This document shows positions 1-9,736 of a stretch of DNA of 64,000 nt, piece after piece. A program made the position numbers and the translations under genes. The notes beneath the pieces were generated by a model. It was not told where the DNA came from. It did not search any database and saw only the letters and a list, made by a program, of their open reading frames with translations. The stretch's first letter is position 1, and each line of letters starts with the position of its first letter. This stretch comes from Polaribacter cellanae (lineage in GTDB: Bacteria; Bacteroidota; Bacteroidia; Flavobacteriales; Flavobacteriaceae): contig NZ_CP071869.1 in NCBI RefSeq assembly GCF_017569185.1, positions 2,346,001 to 2,410,000 on the forward strand, given 5' to 3'.

Positions 1-1
1 T

Positions 2-1273
2 AGTATTTTATTAATCAATGGACAAGAAAACAAATCTTATATTCCCGATATTCAACATGTAAGAAGAAGAGAAACCATTGCAATGACGCCTTCTAATTGT
101 TTAATTGCTTTACAATCTTTAGTTGAAAATACTCCTTTTATCAATAATAGTGATTTTGAAATAAACAAAAGGAGCGTTTTAAATTCCATCAAAAAAATTA
201 CAGAAACTACCTTACAACCTTTGGTGGGTTCAAGTGGTTTGTCTGTTCAATATGCAATTATGATGGGTTTAGTGCATCATGCACGAGAAAATCATCCTAA
301 AAAAGCCATTAAATTTATTGTTCCACCAAATTGTTATGGAGGCACAAACGACCAAGCAAGACGTGTTGCTACTTGCAATGCAAATGTGGAGGTTGTGGAT
401 TTGCCAGTTGATGGTGATAATAATATGGTTCAGAGCATCAATAGAGTTTTGGAGAAAATCGCCAACGAAGATGCGATTCCTTATATTATTGCAGAAATTC
501 CTACGAATCCACGTGTGGAAGTTCCAGATTTAATCAAATTAAAAGAGGCTTTAAGCAAAGAACGTACAACTGCAAATGGAAAAATTGCGATTGACCCCGT
601 TTTTATTTTAGACCAAACTTTCTGCCCAAATGTTCATTTTTTAGGCGAAGGAGAAATTCTTTCTACAGTTAGAACGATTTCTTATGCAAGTGGTTCTAAA
701 TTTCCAAGTGGTGGAAAATGTACTGCTGGTTATGTTGTTGGAAACAATAAAACGAAAGATTTAATGGAGAAAATAGAAATTCACTTAAATCTTTGTGATA
801 ATGAAGCCACAGATATTCAAATGGAAATCTTGGCAAAACAACTACCTTCTATGAACCAAAGAATTAAAGATGCTTACAAAAATACGCGTGAATTTGTGAA
901 TTTTATTCATAAAGTTTTGCCAGAAGCGAAAATAAATTTTGTGTCAGAAAAATTAGCAAAACAAGGTTTTACACCTTCTGTTTTTTCTTTGGATTTACCC
1001 ACAAAAGGAAATTCTGCTAAAGAAAAAGAAGCATATAAACGAGAACTGAATCATAAATTAATACATTTAATGATTACTAAAATTCCGAATGAAAGCAAGC
1101 ATTGTGTAAGTTATGGACAATTAAAAGGTTGTTATTGGACCATTCCTGCAACCTCAACCCAAGGAACTACAAAAGAAGGCGACAAAGATTATATTGCCAG
1201 AGTTTCACTTTCTCCAGATTTAGATTTAGAGTGTCATAAAAAAGTGTTTTTAGAGTTTGTGGAAGATATTTAA
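2..1273 (+). CDS. PLP-dependent Cys/Met-metabolism-type enzyme, 5'-truncated by window edge
   Basis: The reading frame is open from the left edge; 27 codons precede the first in-window ATG (83) without a stop, so the true start lies outside. The motif YASGSKFPSGGKCTAGYVVG (around codon 240) matches the Schiff-base lysine region of the Cys/Met metabolism PLP family (cystathionine gamma-synthase/beta-lyase type, fold I), and the upstream ILDQTF segment fits the PLP-ring aspartate. Such enzymes act in the cytosol on sulfur amino acids or related gamma-substituted substrates. The exact substrate cannot be read from the sequence. The gene stands alone here, facing thiL. Confidence 0.7.
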   Translation, partial: SILLINGQENKSYIPDIQHVRRRETIAMTPSNCLIALQSLVENTPFINNSDFEINKRSVLNSIKKITETTLQPLVGSSGLSVQYAIMMGLVHHARENHPKKAIKFIVPPNCYGGTNDQARRVATCNANVEVVDLPVDGDNNMVQSINRVLEKIANEDAIPYIIAEIPTNPRVEVPDLIKLKEALSKERTTANGKIAIDPVFILDQTFCPNVHFLGEGEILSTVRTISYASGSKFPSGGKCTAGYVVGNNKTKDLMEKIEIHLNLCDNEATDIQMEILAKQLPSMNQRIKDAYKNTREFVNFIHKVLPEAKINFVSEKLAKQGFTPSVFSLDLPTKGNSAKEKEAYKRELNHKLIHLMITKIPNESKHCVSYGQLKGCYWTIPATSTQGTTKEGDKDYIARVSLSPDLDLECHKKVFLEFVEDI

Positions 1274-1574
1274 TCTGTTAAAAAGGAATATATACCTAAA
1301 CTAAAAAATTATCTTAGTTTCGTATAAAGACAAGTTTTATGACTACTTTCCGACCATATTAAATATCATAGAGCTTATATTTTGGTCTCTTTAAGATTGA
1401 ATGGAAAAAACCTCTAAGATGTGTTTTGTATCAATAATCAGAGAAAGCAGAAAACTTGACTTTCTCAAAAAAAAAAACGCTAATTTCGTTTAACTTCTGA
1501 TATAAAACATTAAAAAGTTACATATCAATATAGGGTTAAACGAATCATCCCCGAAAAAACGAATCATAAAATTT
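1274..1574. other. Intergenic region between convergent genes
   Basis: About 300 bp, AT-rich, between the PLP enzyme gene and the 3' end of thiL. A weak inverted repeat (GAGAAAG...CTTTCTC) ends near 1468 and is followed by an A-run, so it could terminate minus-strand transcription only poorly. No ORF or RNA gene recognised. Confidence 0.5.
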
Positions 1575-2624
1575 CTAATCACCTTTCAAAGCATTCCAAC
1601 CCTGAGCTTTCAACTCAATTTCTTGGTTTGCTCTGGTTACCAAATTTAACCCTTGGTTTTCTGCAGTAATATGTCCAATAACAGAAAAATTAGGATTTCC
1701 TTTTATTTTTTCGAAATCGTCAATTGGTACTGTAAACAAAAGTTCGTAATCTTCACCTCCACTTAAAGCAACCATGGTAGAATCTAACTCAAATTCTTCG
1801 CAGGTAGAAATTACTTGCGGGTCTAAAGGCAATTTATCTTCATAAATTTTACAACCTACTTTACTTTGTGTACAAATATGAAAAAGTTCCGAGGAAAGTC
1901 CGTCAGAAATATCAATCATAGCAGTTGGTTTAACTTTCAATTCCTTTAAAATTCCAGGAACATCTTTTCGAGCTTCAGGCTTTAATTGTCTTTCAATTAA
2001 ATACGTATAATTGTCTAAATCTGGCTGATTGTTTGGGTCTACTTTAAAAACTTGTTTCTCTCGTTCTAAAACTTGCAAACCTAAATATGCAGCTCCCAAA
2101 TCTCCAGAAACTACAATTAAATCGGTTTCTTTTGCGCCATTTCTGTAAATAACATCCTCTTTATTTGCCTTACCAATGGCAGTAATGGAAATTAACATTC
2201 CTTTGGTAGAAGACGTGGTGTCTCCACCAATTAAGTCAATTTTATAAGTGTTACAAGCCAACTGAATTCCTGCATACAATTCCTCAATAGCTTCCAAAGG
2301 AAAACGATTAGAAACTGCAATTGAAACCGTAATTTGCTCTGCAGACCCGTTCATTGCATACACATCAGACAAATTAACCATTACAGCTTTGTAACCTAAA
2401 TGCTTTAAAGGCATGTAACTTAAGTCGAAATGCACCCCTTCAATCAACAAATCTGTAGTAACTAAAGTTTGCTTTTCGGAAGCATCTAAAACTGCTGCAT
2501 CATCTCCAACAGCTTTAATTGTAGATGGATTTTCAACTTTAAAATGCTGTGTAATATGGTTTATTAAACCAAACTCTCCAAGTTCGGATAACGATGTTTT
2601 CTGTGGGTTTTTATCTTCTAACAT
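1575..2624 (-). CDS. thiL: Thiamine-monophosphate kinase
   Basis: 349 aa, the usual length of ThiL. It phosphorylates thiamine monophosphate to thiamine pyrophosphate with ATP, the last step of the pathway. The N-terminal VGDDAAVLD and TTDLLIEGVHF segments are the AIR-synthase-fold metal and ATP motifs. IGGDTTSS and ALSGGEDYELLF further on are typical of ThiL. The ATG start is preceded by a TATCTTTG box only a few bases upstream. No riboswitch (TPP) is visible in the short leader. It is a single-gene unit, divergent from the lipoprotein operon. Confidence 0.95.
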   Translation of the reverse strand: MLEDKNPQKTSLSELGEFGLINHITQHFKVENPSTIKAVGDDAAVLDASEKQTLVTTDLLIEGVHFDLSYMPLKHLGYKAVMVNLSDVYAMNGSAEQITVSIAVSNRFPLEAIEELYAGIQLACNTYKIDLIGGDTTSSTKGMLISITAIGKANKEDVIYRNGAKETDLIVVSGDLGAAYLGLQVLEREKQVFKVDPNNQPDLDNYTYLIERQLKPEARKDVPGILKELKVKPTAMIDISDGLSSELFHICTQSKVGCKIYEDKLPLDPQVISTCEEFELDSTMVALSGGEDYELLFTVPIDDFEKIKGNPNFSVIGHITAENQGLNLVTRANQEIELKAQGWNALKGD

Positions 2625-2628
2625 TTTG

Positions 2629-2636
2629 CAAAGATA
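2629..2636 (-). promoter_or_regulatory. Candidate -7 box (TATCTTTG) of thiL
   Basis: TATCTTTG on the minus strand matches the Bacteroidota -7 consensus TAnnTTTG. It ends four bases before the thiL ATG, so transcription would begin at or next to the start codon (leaderless or nearly so). The -33 element is weak. Confidence 0.5.
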
Positions 2637-2828
2637 ATTACAATAAAAAAGAATACAGAATTACTTTAACAGAGATGTATAAATAATTTGCTGTATTATG
2701 TTTATTTTTGATTTTTAAAAAGTTATTAACTTAAATAAATTGTCTTTTTAAGACACAATTCGAAATACTAAAAATAGATAATTTCGTTATCTTAATGTAG
2801 AATCTACATAGATTTTTAAAAATAAATT

Positions 2829-4043
2829 ATGATGAAAAAAATTCTCCTTCTCTTAATATTAGCAACATTTAGTTGTTCTAAAAAAGATGTTTTCGAAGTG
2901 GATAGACAAATAATTATAAAACCGTCTGCCAAATGCGAAAATGGCTTTGCTGGTAAATACCCCTGTAAAGATTACGATTTATTAGCACACATTTCTTTAG
3001 AAGAAATGGCTGGCGAAAACACAGTTGGTAACGATAGTTGGGCTTGGGTAGACAGTGCAACCAATAAAGAATATGCACTTGTTGGAACAAATAAAGGTGT
3101 TTCTTTTATCGATATTACGAATCCTGCAAAAGCAACCATCCTAGGTTTTCTAAAGACAAGAACCGAAAATAGTTCTTGGAGAGATATAAAAGTATATAAA
3201 AATGTAGCATATATTGTAAGCGAAGCCAAAGATCATGGAATGCAAATCTTTAATTTAAATAGGTTAGCACAAGTTACAAACCCTCCAATAGAATTTGTGG
3301 CAGATAGAGAGTATAGTGGTTTTGGAAGTGCTCATAACATCGTTATTAACGAAGAAAGTGGTTTTGCGTATGCAGTTGGAACAAAAACCTTTGCTGGTGG
3401 TCCACATTTTATCGATTTAAGCGATCCTTTTCAAGTAAAAGCTGCTGGTGGTTTCGAGCAAAGTGCCTATTCGCATGATGCACAAGTAGTAACTTATAAT
3501 GGGCCCGATTTAGATTATACAGGAAAAGAAATTCTTATTGGAAGCAACGAAAACGAAGTGGTAATTGTAGATGTTACAGACAAAGAAAATCCTACTAAAA
3601 TTGCTGCCATAAGTTACTCAAATATTGGTTACACTCACCAAGGTTGGTTTACAGAAGACTTTAAATATTTTATTTTGGGAGATGAGTTAGATGAAAAAAA
3701 CAAAGGTGTAAATACAAGAACAATAATTTTCGACTTTACAGATTTAGACAATCCACTACTCCATTTCGAGTATTTAGGAAAATCTGCAGCAATCGATCAT
3801 AATGGTTATGTAAAAGGAAACTTGTTTTTTCAAGCCAATTATACAGCAGGCGTTCGAATTATAGACATTTCTAATATTGATAATAAAGCGTTCTCTGAAG
3901 TTGGTTTTTTTGACACCTATCCAGAAAACGACAATACCGCTTTTAATGGTGCTTGGAATGTGTACCCCTATTTACCAAGTGGAAATATTATTATAAGTGA
4001 TATAAATCGGGGGTTATTTGTTATTCGAAAAAGCAAATCTTAA
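2829..4043 (+). CDS. Choice-of-anchor-B / LVIVD-repeat surface lipoprotein
   Basis: 404 aa. The signal peptide ends in a lipobox (LATFSC, Cys about residue 16). The body has repeated beta-propeller-like units of the LVIVD type, for example ALVGTNKGVSFIDITNPAKA, VVIVDVTDKENPTKIAA and VRIIDISNIDN. Proteins of this family are outer-membrane or surface lipoproteins of unknown biochemical role. It is the first gene of a tight operon with the repeat lipoprotein (6 bp gap), an MbnP-like protein and a di-haem peroxidase, which suggests a shared extracytoplasmic metal or redox task. A small palindrome (TGTAGAATCTACA) lies about 25 bp upstream of the ATG. Confidence 0.8.
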   Translation: MMKKILLLLILATFSCSKKDVFEVDRQIIIKPSAKCENGFAGKYPCKDYDLLAHISLEEMAGENTVGNDSWAWVDSATNKEYALVGTNKGVSFIDITNPAKATILGFLKTRTENSSWRDIKVYKNVAYIVSEAKDHGMQIFNLNRLAQVTNPPIEFVADREYSGFGSAHNIVINEESGFAYAVGTKTFAGGPHFIDLSDPFQVKAAGGFEQSAYSHDAQVVTYNGPDLDYTGKEILIGSNENEVVIVDVTDKENPTKIAAISYSNIGYTHQGWFTEDFKYFILGDELDEKNKGVNTRTIIFDFTDLDNPLLHFEYLGKSAAIDHNGYVKGNLFFQANYTAGVRIIDISNIDNKAFSEVGFFDTYPENDNTAFNGAWNVYPYLPSGNIIISDINRGLFVIRKSKS

Positions 4044-4049
4044 TATATT

Positions 4050-5375
4050 TTGAGAAATTTTTTACTGGTTTTTGTCTGTTTCTTATTTTTTAATTGTTCT
4101 AATGATGATAGAATTGTAGTTAAAAACAATGAAAACTCAGTTCAAGAAATTACCGTTAAAACCTTAGGAGGTTCTAAAAACGATGTGGCAAAGGCAGTTG
4201 CAAAAACTACAGATGGTGGCTATATTGTTGCAGGTTATACCCAAAGCAATAATGGCGATATTTCTGGAAAAATAAACGAATCTTTCAATTTTTGGATTTT
4301 AAAATTTTCTGCTGATAGTTCTTTAGAATGGCAAAAAAACTTTGGCGGAACTAAAGACGATAGAGCTGCAGACATTATTCAAACCAAAGATGGTAGTTTT
4401 GCTATTTTGGGCTACACCAAAAGTTTCGATGGAAATGTAACTTCCAATGCAGGTTTTCAAGATTTTTGGTTGCTTAAAATTTCTTCATCAGGAAATTTAC
4501 TTTGGCAAAAAACATACGGTTTTTCTGGCGCAGATTATGGCACTTCTTTATTAGAAACGAACGATAATGGTTATTTAATTACTGGCGTTTTAGACGTTTC
4601 TGCTTCTGGCGGACAAGGAAATGCAAAACCAGCTGGCACAAAACATGCAGGTGGCGATTATTGGGCGATAAAAACAAATAATTCTGGAACCTTAGAATGG
4701 AGTAAATATTTTGGAGGCTCGTTTACAGACACACCTTTAGGAGTTGTAAAAACGGCAGATAATGGTTATATTCTAGCAGGTTCGTCCGATAGTAACGACT
4801 TCAACATAAAAAATAACAAAGGAACCTATGATTTTTGGGTGATAAAAATCTCCGAAACAGGAGATTTAGTTTGGGAAAAAAGTTTTGGTGGTTCCGAAAT
4901 TGACGAAGCAAGAGCAATTGTAGCCACAAATGATGATAATTTTATAGTTATTGGCGACACTAGAAGTTCCAACAAAGATATTGCTAAAAATAATGGTGCA
5001 GCAGATGTTTGGATTGTAAAAATAACCCCAAATGGAGAAATTATTTGGGAAAAAACAATTGGTGGAACCAATTTCGATGTTGCAAGAGCCGTTTATAAAA
5101 CCCAAGATAATGGTTTTATAATTGCTGGAAGTTCCAGAAGTTTAGACAATGGTTTTTCTAATAATGGCCAAAATGATGCCCTTATTTTAAAGGTAGATAA
5201 AAACGGAAAAATGTTGTGGCAAAAAACAATTGGTGGTGCAAAAATTGACTTTTTATACGATATTGTAGAACTCAATAACAAATCGATTATTGCTGTTGGA
5301 GAAAGCAGTAGTAACGATTTTGAAATTACTGAAAACAAAGGATTTACAGATGTATTAATTATTCAAATTAAATAA
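4050..5375 (+). CDS. Repeat-rich surface lipoprotein (beta-propeller-like)
   Basis: 441 aa from a TTG start, chosen because it alone gives the signal peptide MRNFLLVFVCFLFFNC with its lipobox. After it come about seven units of roughly 50-60 residues with the pattern GG...D.A.A...T.DGGYI..G.....N.D.S......FW.LK....G...W.K..GG. This repeat layout is common in Bacteroidota surface proteins and is likely a beta-propeller. No enzymatic motif is seen. It is co-transcribed with the LVIVD lipoprotein (6 bp upstream) and the MbnP-like gene (5 bp downstream); a binding or scaffold role is an inference. Confidence 0.7.
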   Translation: MRNFLLVFVCFLFFNCSNDDRIVVKNNENSVQEITVKTLGGSKNDVAKAVAKTTDGGYIVAGYTQSNNGDISGKINESFNFWILKFSADSSLEWQKNFGGTKDDRAADIIQTKDGSFAILGYTKSFDGNVTSNAGFQDFWLLKISSSGNLLWQKTYGFSGADYGTSLLETNDNGYLITGVLDVSASGGQGNAKPAGTKHAGGDYWAIKTNNSGTLEWSKYFGGSFTDTPLGVVKTADNGYILAGSSDSNDFNIKNNKGTYDFWVIKISETGDLVWEKSFGGSEIDEARAIVATNDDNFIVIGDTRSSNKDIAKNNGAADVWIVKITPNGEIIWEKTIGGTNFDVARAVYKTQDNGFIIAGSSRSLDNGFSNNGQNDALILKVDKNGKMLWQKTIGGAKIDFLYDIVELNNKSIIAVGESSSNDFEITENKGFTDVLIIQIK

Positions 5376-5380
5376 AAAAA

Positions 5381-6121
5381 ATGAAAAAATATTGTATTCT
5401 ATTAATTGTAATTTTAATGACTTTTAATAATTGTAAAGAAATCGATTGTTGTGTAAACCCTCCTTTTATCAATTTAAAATTTACCCATAATTGGGATGGA
5501 GTTCCATTAACAAATCTAGACTTTAATAAGCTAAAATTTACAACCGAAAATGGCGAAAAAGTAAGCATCGAAAGATTGCGTTATTTAATTTCGAACATCA
5601 ATCTAACAGGTTTTAAAAATTATATTTTAGTAAATGTTGGCGAAAATTCTGGAACAGAAATTAGTATTTTAGATGTAAAAGATGGTATTTACGATCTTAC
5701 TTTTCGTTTTGGACTTTCTAACGAAGAAAATATAGATGGTAAGTACCAATTTTTAAATTCTGTAAATTTCGATGTTCCTACAATGTTGGGGGGAGGTTAT
5801 CATTTTATGCAATTTGATGGAAAATATATAAACGATAACAACCAAAAAACTGGTTTTAATTACCATACAATTAGAGCTGTTGATAAAACAGATCCTGCCG
5901 ATTTAAAATTCGAAGACACTTCTTTTGAAATAAATCTTGGAAAAGTGCTAATTAAAGGCAACACCGAAATTGAAGTTAAGGTAAACATCGCAGAATGGTT
6001 TAAGAATCCGAATTTGTGGAATTTAAACGAATTAGACACCAATTTAATGGGCAATTTCGAGGCTCAAAAAATGATGAGTGCTAATGGAAAATCCGTTTTT
6101 TCTTTGGGGGAAGTACAGTAA
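5381..6121 (+). CDS. MbnP-like (copper-binding family) lipoprotein
   Basis: 246 aa. A signal peptide with Cys18 (TFNNC) suggests a lipoprotein. The opening FINLKFTHNWDGVPL and the segment LKFTTENGEKVSIERLRYLISNINL are characteristic of the MbnP-like domain. In methanotrophs MbnP binds copper after its partner MbnH, a di-haem enzyme, oxidises one tryptophan to kynurenine. An MbnH-type gene follows here. The three tryptophans are W38, W206 and W213. The segment I recall as tryptophan-rich in many family members reads DVPTMLGGGYHFMQFDG here, without Trp, so modification chemistry may differ. Confidence 0.8.
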   Translation: MKKYCILLIVILMTFNNCKEIDCCVNPPFINLKFTHNWDGVPLTNLDFNKLKFTTENGEKVSIERLRYLISNINLTGFKNYILVNVGENSGTEISILDVKDGIYDLTFRFGLSNEENIDGKYQFLNSVNFDVPTMLGGGYHFMQFDGKYINDNNQKTGFNYHTIRAVDKTDPADLKFEDTSFEINLGKVLIKGNTEIEVKVNIAEWFKNPNLWNLNELDTNLMGNFEAQKMMSANGKSVFSLGEVQ

Positions 6122-6136
6122 TGTATGTGTGTAAAA

Positions 6137-6282
6137 ACCACATAGACATAGACACATAGAAAACATAGCCTATCTTTGTGTAAAAAACTTGCAAATCTTA
6201 GAAAAAAAATCTTAAAAATTGGTGAAATCTATGTCTTTTAATTTCAGGCACCAACTCTATGTTTTCTATAAATCTATGTGGT
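6137..6282. repeat. Imperfect long inverted repeat
   Basis: The left arm 6137-6168 (starts ACCACATAGA, ends ATAGAAAACATAG) pairs with the right arm 6257-6282 (CTATGTTTTC...CTATGTGGT), around an 88-bp spacer. Such AT-rich arm pairs are frequent between flavobacterial genes. Here it separates the MbnP-like gene from the peroxidase gene and could form an mRNA hairpin within the operon. Confidence 0.7.
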
Positions 6283-6308
6283 AAAAAAAAATTGTGTAAA
6301 AAATAAAA

Positions 6309-7367
6309 ATGAAAACAAAATCTATTTTTCTTCTCTCCTTTTTGCTTTTGATGCATTGCGCATCGAAAGAAGAAGAAATTTATACCCCAATTCCTTATAA
6401 TTTAGAAATTCCTACTTTATTTGCAAATAAATTAATTGCACCGATAATTCCCACAAACAACCCATTAACTGAAGAAGGCGTTGCCTTAGGCAAAAAATTA
6501 TTTTTCGATAAAACACTTTCTGGCGACAATTCTCAATCTTGTGCAACTTGCCACAATCCTAAAAAAGCATTTACAGACGAAACACGTTTTAGTGATGGAA
6601 TAGATGGCAATTTTGGCACCAGAAACTCTATGCCATTATTTAATTTGGCCTGGAACTTCGATGAAAAATTTACTTGGAATGGAAAAGAGTTTAGCTTAGA
6701 AAAACAAGCGTTTGAACCTGTTTCAAATCCTATTGAAATGCATTCGAATTGGAAAAAAGTGGCAGAGAAATTACAAGGAGATGCAACATATCCTGATTTG
6801 TTTTTACGTGCATTTGGCACTTCAACAATCGATTCTGTTTTAGTAACAAAAGCAATTGCACAATTCGAGAGAACACTTATTTCAGCAAATTCTAAATTCG
6901 ATAAATTTCTTTTAGGAAAAGCAACGTTAACACCAGAAGAAGAAAACGGATTTAACGTTTTTATGGACGAAGCAAAAGGCGATTGTTTCCATTGTCATGG
7001 AAGTAATAACAATCCACTTTGGACAGATAACAAATTTCACAACAATGGTTTAGATGCAACTTTTACAGATTTAGGTTTGGGAGAAGTTACTGGAGACCCT
7101 AATGATAATGGAAAATTTAAATCGCCATCCATTAGAAATTTAAAATTTACGGCACCTTATATGCATGATGGACGATTTACAACTTTAGACGAAGTTATTA
7201 ACCATTATTCCGAAGGTTTACAAAGATCTTCCACGATAGATCCTTTAATGAAAAGAATTAACGAAGGTGGTGTAAATTTATCAACCAAAGACAAAGCCGA
7301 TTTAAAAGCTTTTCTATTATCGCTTTCCGACGAAGAATTTGTTAACAATGCTTCCATCAACAAATAA
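6309..7367 (+). CDS. Di-haem cytochrome c peroxidase family lipoprotein (MbnH/MauG-like)
   Basis: 352 aa lipoprotein (lipobox LLLMHC, Cys17). Two c-type haem sites, C78-ATC-H82 and C226-FHC-H230, and the motif KSPSIRNLKFTAPYMHDGRF (Met285 a likely distal ligand) place it in the CCP/MauG superfamily. Its position after an MbnP-like gene points to an MbnH-type partner that oxidises a residue of that protein. A plain H2O2-reducing peroxidase is the alternative. The haems are attached outside the cytoplasmic membrane. Confidence 0.88.
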   Translation: MKTKSIFLLSFLLLMHCASKEEEIYTPIPYNLEIPTLFANKLIAPIIPTNNPLTEEGVALGKKLFFDKTLSGDNSQSCATCHNPKKAFTDETRFSDGIDGNFGTRNSMPLFNLAWNFDEKFTWNGKEFSLEKQAFEPVSNPIEMHSNWKKVAEKLQGDATYPDLFLRAFGTSTIDSVLVTKAIAQFERTLISANSKFDKFLLGKATLTPEEENGFNVFMDEAKGDCFHCHGSNNNPLWTDNKFHNNGLDATFTDLGLGEVTGDPNDNGKFKSPSIRNLKFTAPYMHDGRFTTLDEVINHYSEGLQRSSTIDPLMKRINEGGVNLSTKDKADLKAFLLSLSDEEFVNNASINK

Positions 7368-7416
7368 TCAATAAAACCAATTGCTACATTGTGTTTCACA
7401 ATGAAAGTTCTGTGCA

Positions 7417-7442
7417 TTTTTGCAACAGATATCGTATATTTG
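7417..7442 (+). promoter_or_regulatory. Candidate promoter of the suf operon
   Basis: TATATTTG (7435-7442) matches the Bacteroidota -7 box TAnnTTTG. A TTTTTG at 7417-7422 is closer than the usual 17-20 bp spacing, so the -33 element is uncertain. It lies 34 bp before the sufA ATG (7477). Confidence 0.5.
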
Positions 7443-7476
7443 CACTCAATTTAGATTTAATTTACTTATTAAAATT

Positions 7477-7806
7477 ATGATAAAAGTTTCAGACACAGCA
7501 AAAAAGAAAGTCATTGAATTAATGACTGACGACGGTTTTGACGCTACCAAAGACTACGTAAGAGTTGGTGTTAAAAGTGGTGGTTGTTCAGGTTTGTCTT
7601 ACGATTTAACTTTTGATAATAAAAAAACTGACGACGATAAAGTATTTGAAGAAAACAATGTAAAGCTTATTGTAGACAAAAAAAGCTTTTTATATTTAGT
7701 AGGAACCACATTAGAATATTCTGGGGGTTTAAACGGAAAAGGTTTTGTTTTTAACAACCCAAATGCCAACAGAACGTGTGGTTGTGGAGAGTCATTTAGT
7801 TTATAA
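7477..7806 (+). CDS. sufA: A-type iron-sulfur carrier protein
   Basis: 109 aa from ATG 7477; an upstream in-frame start would add 19 residues unlike the family and would overlap the promoter box. HesB/IscA fold with the three cluster-binding cysteines C37 (GGCSG) and C101/C103 (CGCG). It accepts Fe-S clusters from the SufBCD scaffold and hands them to apoproteins. It is the first gene of the suf operon. The symbol is by position; ErpA/IscA are alternative names for the family. Confidence 0.88.
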   Translation: MIKVSDTAKKKVIELMTDDGFDATKDYVRVGVKSGGCSGLSYDLTFDNKKTDDDKVFEENNVKLIVDKKSFLYLVGTTLEYSGGLNGKGFVFNNPNANRTCGCGESFSL

Positions 7807-7827
7807 AGTTAAAAAGTAGCATAACTA

Positions 7828-8198
7828 ATGGCAAAATTTAGTTCTTTTAAAGAAATAATTTCTTGGCAAAAAACAAGAGAGCTAAACGTATAAATATATA
7901 GAGTAACCAATTCAAACAATTTATTTCTAAAGACTTTGGATTAAAAGATTAAATAAGAAGAGCGTCAATTTCAATTTCTTCAAATATTGCTGAAGGTTTT
8001 GAAAGACAAACAACAAAAGAATTTATAAGATTCTTATATTTAGCAAAAGCTTCTGCAGGCGAAGTTCGTTCTCAACTGTGTTTAGCTTTAGATATAAAAT
8101 ATATTGATAAAAATGAGTTTGAACAATTAAAGTTAAAAATTAACGAAGTTTCAAAACTAATAAGTGGTTTGTTAAAATATCTACATTCAACTTTATAA
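7828..8198 (+). pseudogene. Decayed four-helix-bundle (S23/IVP family) gene between sufA and sufB
   Basis: Starts MAKFSSFKEIISWQKTRELNV, then a TAA where family members have a sense codon, a frameshift near 7917, another TAA in place of a Gln codon, and then a readable tail: SISSNIAEGFERQTTKEF, FLYLAKASAGEVRSQL, and on to a normal stop. The S-x-NIAEGF and SAGExRSQL motifs are diagnostic of four helix bundle proteins, known as 23S rRNA intervening-sequence ORFs and as scattered single genes. It is non-functional as a protein and sits in the 424-bp gap between sufA and sufB. Confidence 0.88.
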
Positions 8199-8230
8199 AC
8201 TTTCAACTTTTTAACATTATAAACTAATTT

Positions 8231-9679
8231 ATGAGCAAGTATACCGAAGAACAATTAGAAGAAGAATTAAAAACCCAAGAATATAAATACGGTTTTTATA
8301 CAGATATAGAGAGTGACACGTTTCCAATTGGATTAAGTGAAGATGTTGTTCGTGCCATTTCCAAGAAGAAAAACGAGCCAGAATGGATGACTGAGTGGCG
8401 TTTGGAAGCTTACCGAGTTTGGGAACAAATGGAAGAGCCAGACTGGGCAAATGTAAATTATGAGAAACCAAAATTCCAAGATATCGCCTACTATTCTGCG
8501 CCAAAAAAGAAACCAAAATTAAATTCTTTAGATGAAGTAGATCCAGAATTACTAGATACTTTTAAACGTTTAGGAATTTCTATAGAAGAACAAAAAAAAT
8601 TAGCCAATGTTGCTGTAGATATTGTAATGGATTCTGTTTCTGTTGCTACAACTTTTAAGAAAACATTAGGCGAAAAAGGAATTATTTTTATGCCAATTTC
8701 CGAAGCAATTCAAGAACACCCAGAATTGGTTCGTAAATATTTAGGAACTGTAGTTCCAACAAAAGACAATTTTTATGCAGCATTAAATTCAGCAGTTTTC
8801 TCTGATGGATCTTTCTGTTACATTCCAAAAGGAGTAAAATGTCCAATGGAATTATCTACATACTTTAGAATTAACGAAGGTGGTACAGGACAGTTCGAAA
8901 GAACGTTAGTAGTTGCAGACAAAGATAGTTACGTTTCGTATTTAGAAGGTTGTACAGCACCAATGAGAGACGAAAACCAATTACATGCAGCTGTTGTAGA
9001 GTTAATTGCCATGGACAATGCCGAAATAAAATACTCAACCGTACAAAACTGGTATCCTGGTAATAAAGAAGGAAAAGGTGGCGTTTATAACTTTGTTACC
9101 AAAAGAGGTTTGTGCGAAAACAATGCAAAAATTTCTTGGACACAAGTAGAAACAGGTTCTGCTGTAACCTGGAAATATCCTTCTTGTATTCTAAAAGGAA
9201 ACAATTCTGTAGGTGAGTTTTACTCGATTGCTGTAACTAATAACTTTCAGCAAGCAGATACTGGAACCAAAATGATTCATTTAGGGAAAAACACACGTTC
9301 TACCATTATTTCTAAAGGTATTTCTGCTGGAAATTCTCAAAACTCCTATAGAGGTTTGGTTCAAATTAATTCGAGAGCAGAAAATGCGCGTAATTTCTCT
9401 CAATGCGATTCTCTTTTAATGGGTAATGCCTGTGGAGCACATACATTTCCATACATAGAAGCAAAAAACAAATCGGCACAAATAGAACACGAAGCAACTA
9501 CCAGTAAAATTGGTGAAGACCAACTTTTTTATTGCAACCAACGTGGAATAGACACCGAAAAAGCAATCGCTTTAATCGTAAACGGCTTTAGTAAAGAGGT
9601 ACTAAATAAATTACCAATGGAATTTGCTGTGGAAGCTCAAAAATTATTGGAAATTTCTTTAGAAGGTTCTGTAGGATAA
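8231..9679 (+). CDS. sufB: Fe-S cluster assembly scaffold protein SufB
   Basis: 482 aa, full length. Conserved SufB segments are visible: [45 protein letters not shown], a CNQRGID segment near the C-terminus and the beta-helix core. With SufC and SufD it forms the SufBC2D scaffold on which Fe-S clusters are built in the cytosol. The order sufA-B-C-D-S is typical of Bacteroidota, but here sufB is followed by a hairpin and a foreign-looking lipoprotein gene before sufC. Confidence 0.97.
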   Translation: MSKYTEEQLEEELKTQEYKYGFYTDIESDTFPIGLSEDVVRAISKKKNEPEWMTEWRLEAYRVWEQMEEPDWANVNYEKPKFQDIAYYSAPKKKPKLNSLDEVDPELLDTFKRLGISIEEQKKLANVAVDIVMDSVSVATTFKKTLGEKGIIFMPISEAIQEHPELVRKYLGTVVPTKDNFYAALNSAVFSDGSFCYIPKGVKCPMELSTYFRINEGGTGQFERTLVVADKDSYVSYLEGCTAPMRDENQLHAAVVELIAMDNAEIKYSTVQNWYPGNKEGKGGVYNFVTKRGLCENNAKISWTQVETGSAVTWKYPSCILKGNNSVGEFYSIAVTNNFQQADTGTKMIHLGKNTRSTIISKGISAGNSQNSYRGLVQINSRAENARNFSQCDSLLMGNACGAHTFPYIEAKNKSAQIEHEATTSKIGEDQLFYCNQRGIDTEKAIALIVNGFSKEVLNKLPMEFAVEAQKLLEISLEGSVG

Positions 9680-9690
9680 AATAACTAAAA

Positions 9691-9724
9691 AGACCCTTCA
9701 GGTTTTTAAAAACCTGAAGGGTCT
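9691..9724. repeat. Perfect hairpin repeat after sufB
   Basis: AGACCCTTCAGGTTTTT pairs exactly with AAAAACCTGAAGGGTCT, with no loop spacer. No U-tract follows, so it is more likely an intergenic repeat or mRNA-stabilising hairpin than a strong terminator. Confidence 0.8.
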
Positions 9725-9736
9725 GCAAAATTCAAA

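Noticed and set aside
2625..2828. TPP riboswitch before thiL
   Set aside because: The thiL leader is only a few bases long and no THI-box sequence is visible.
4826..5338. Several minus-strand frames within the repeat lipoprotein gene
   Set aside because: They mirror the repetitive coding sequence of the plus strand and have no start signals or family motifs.
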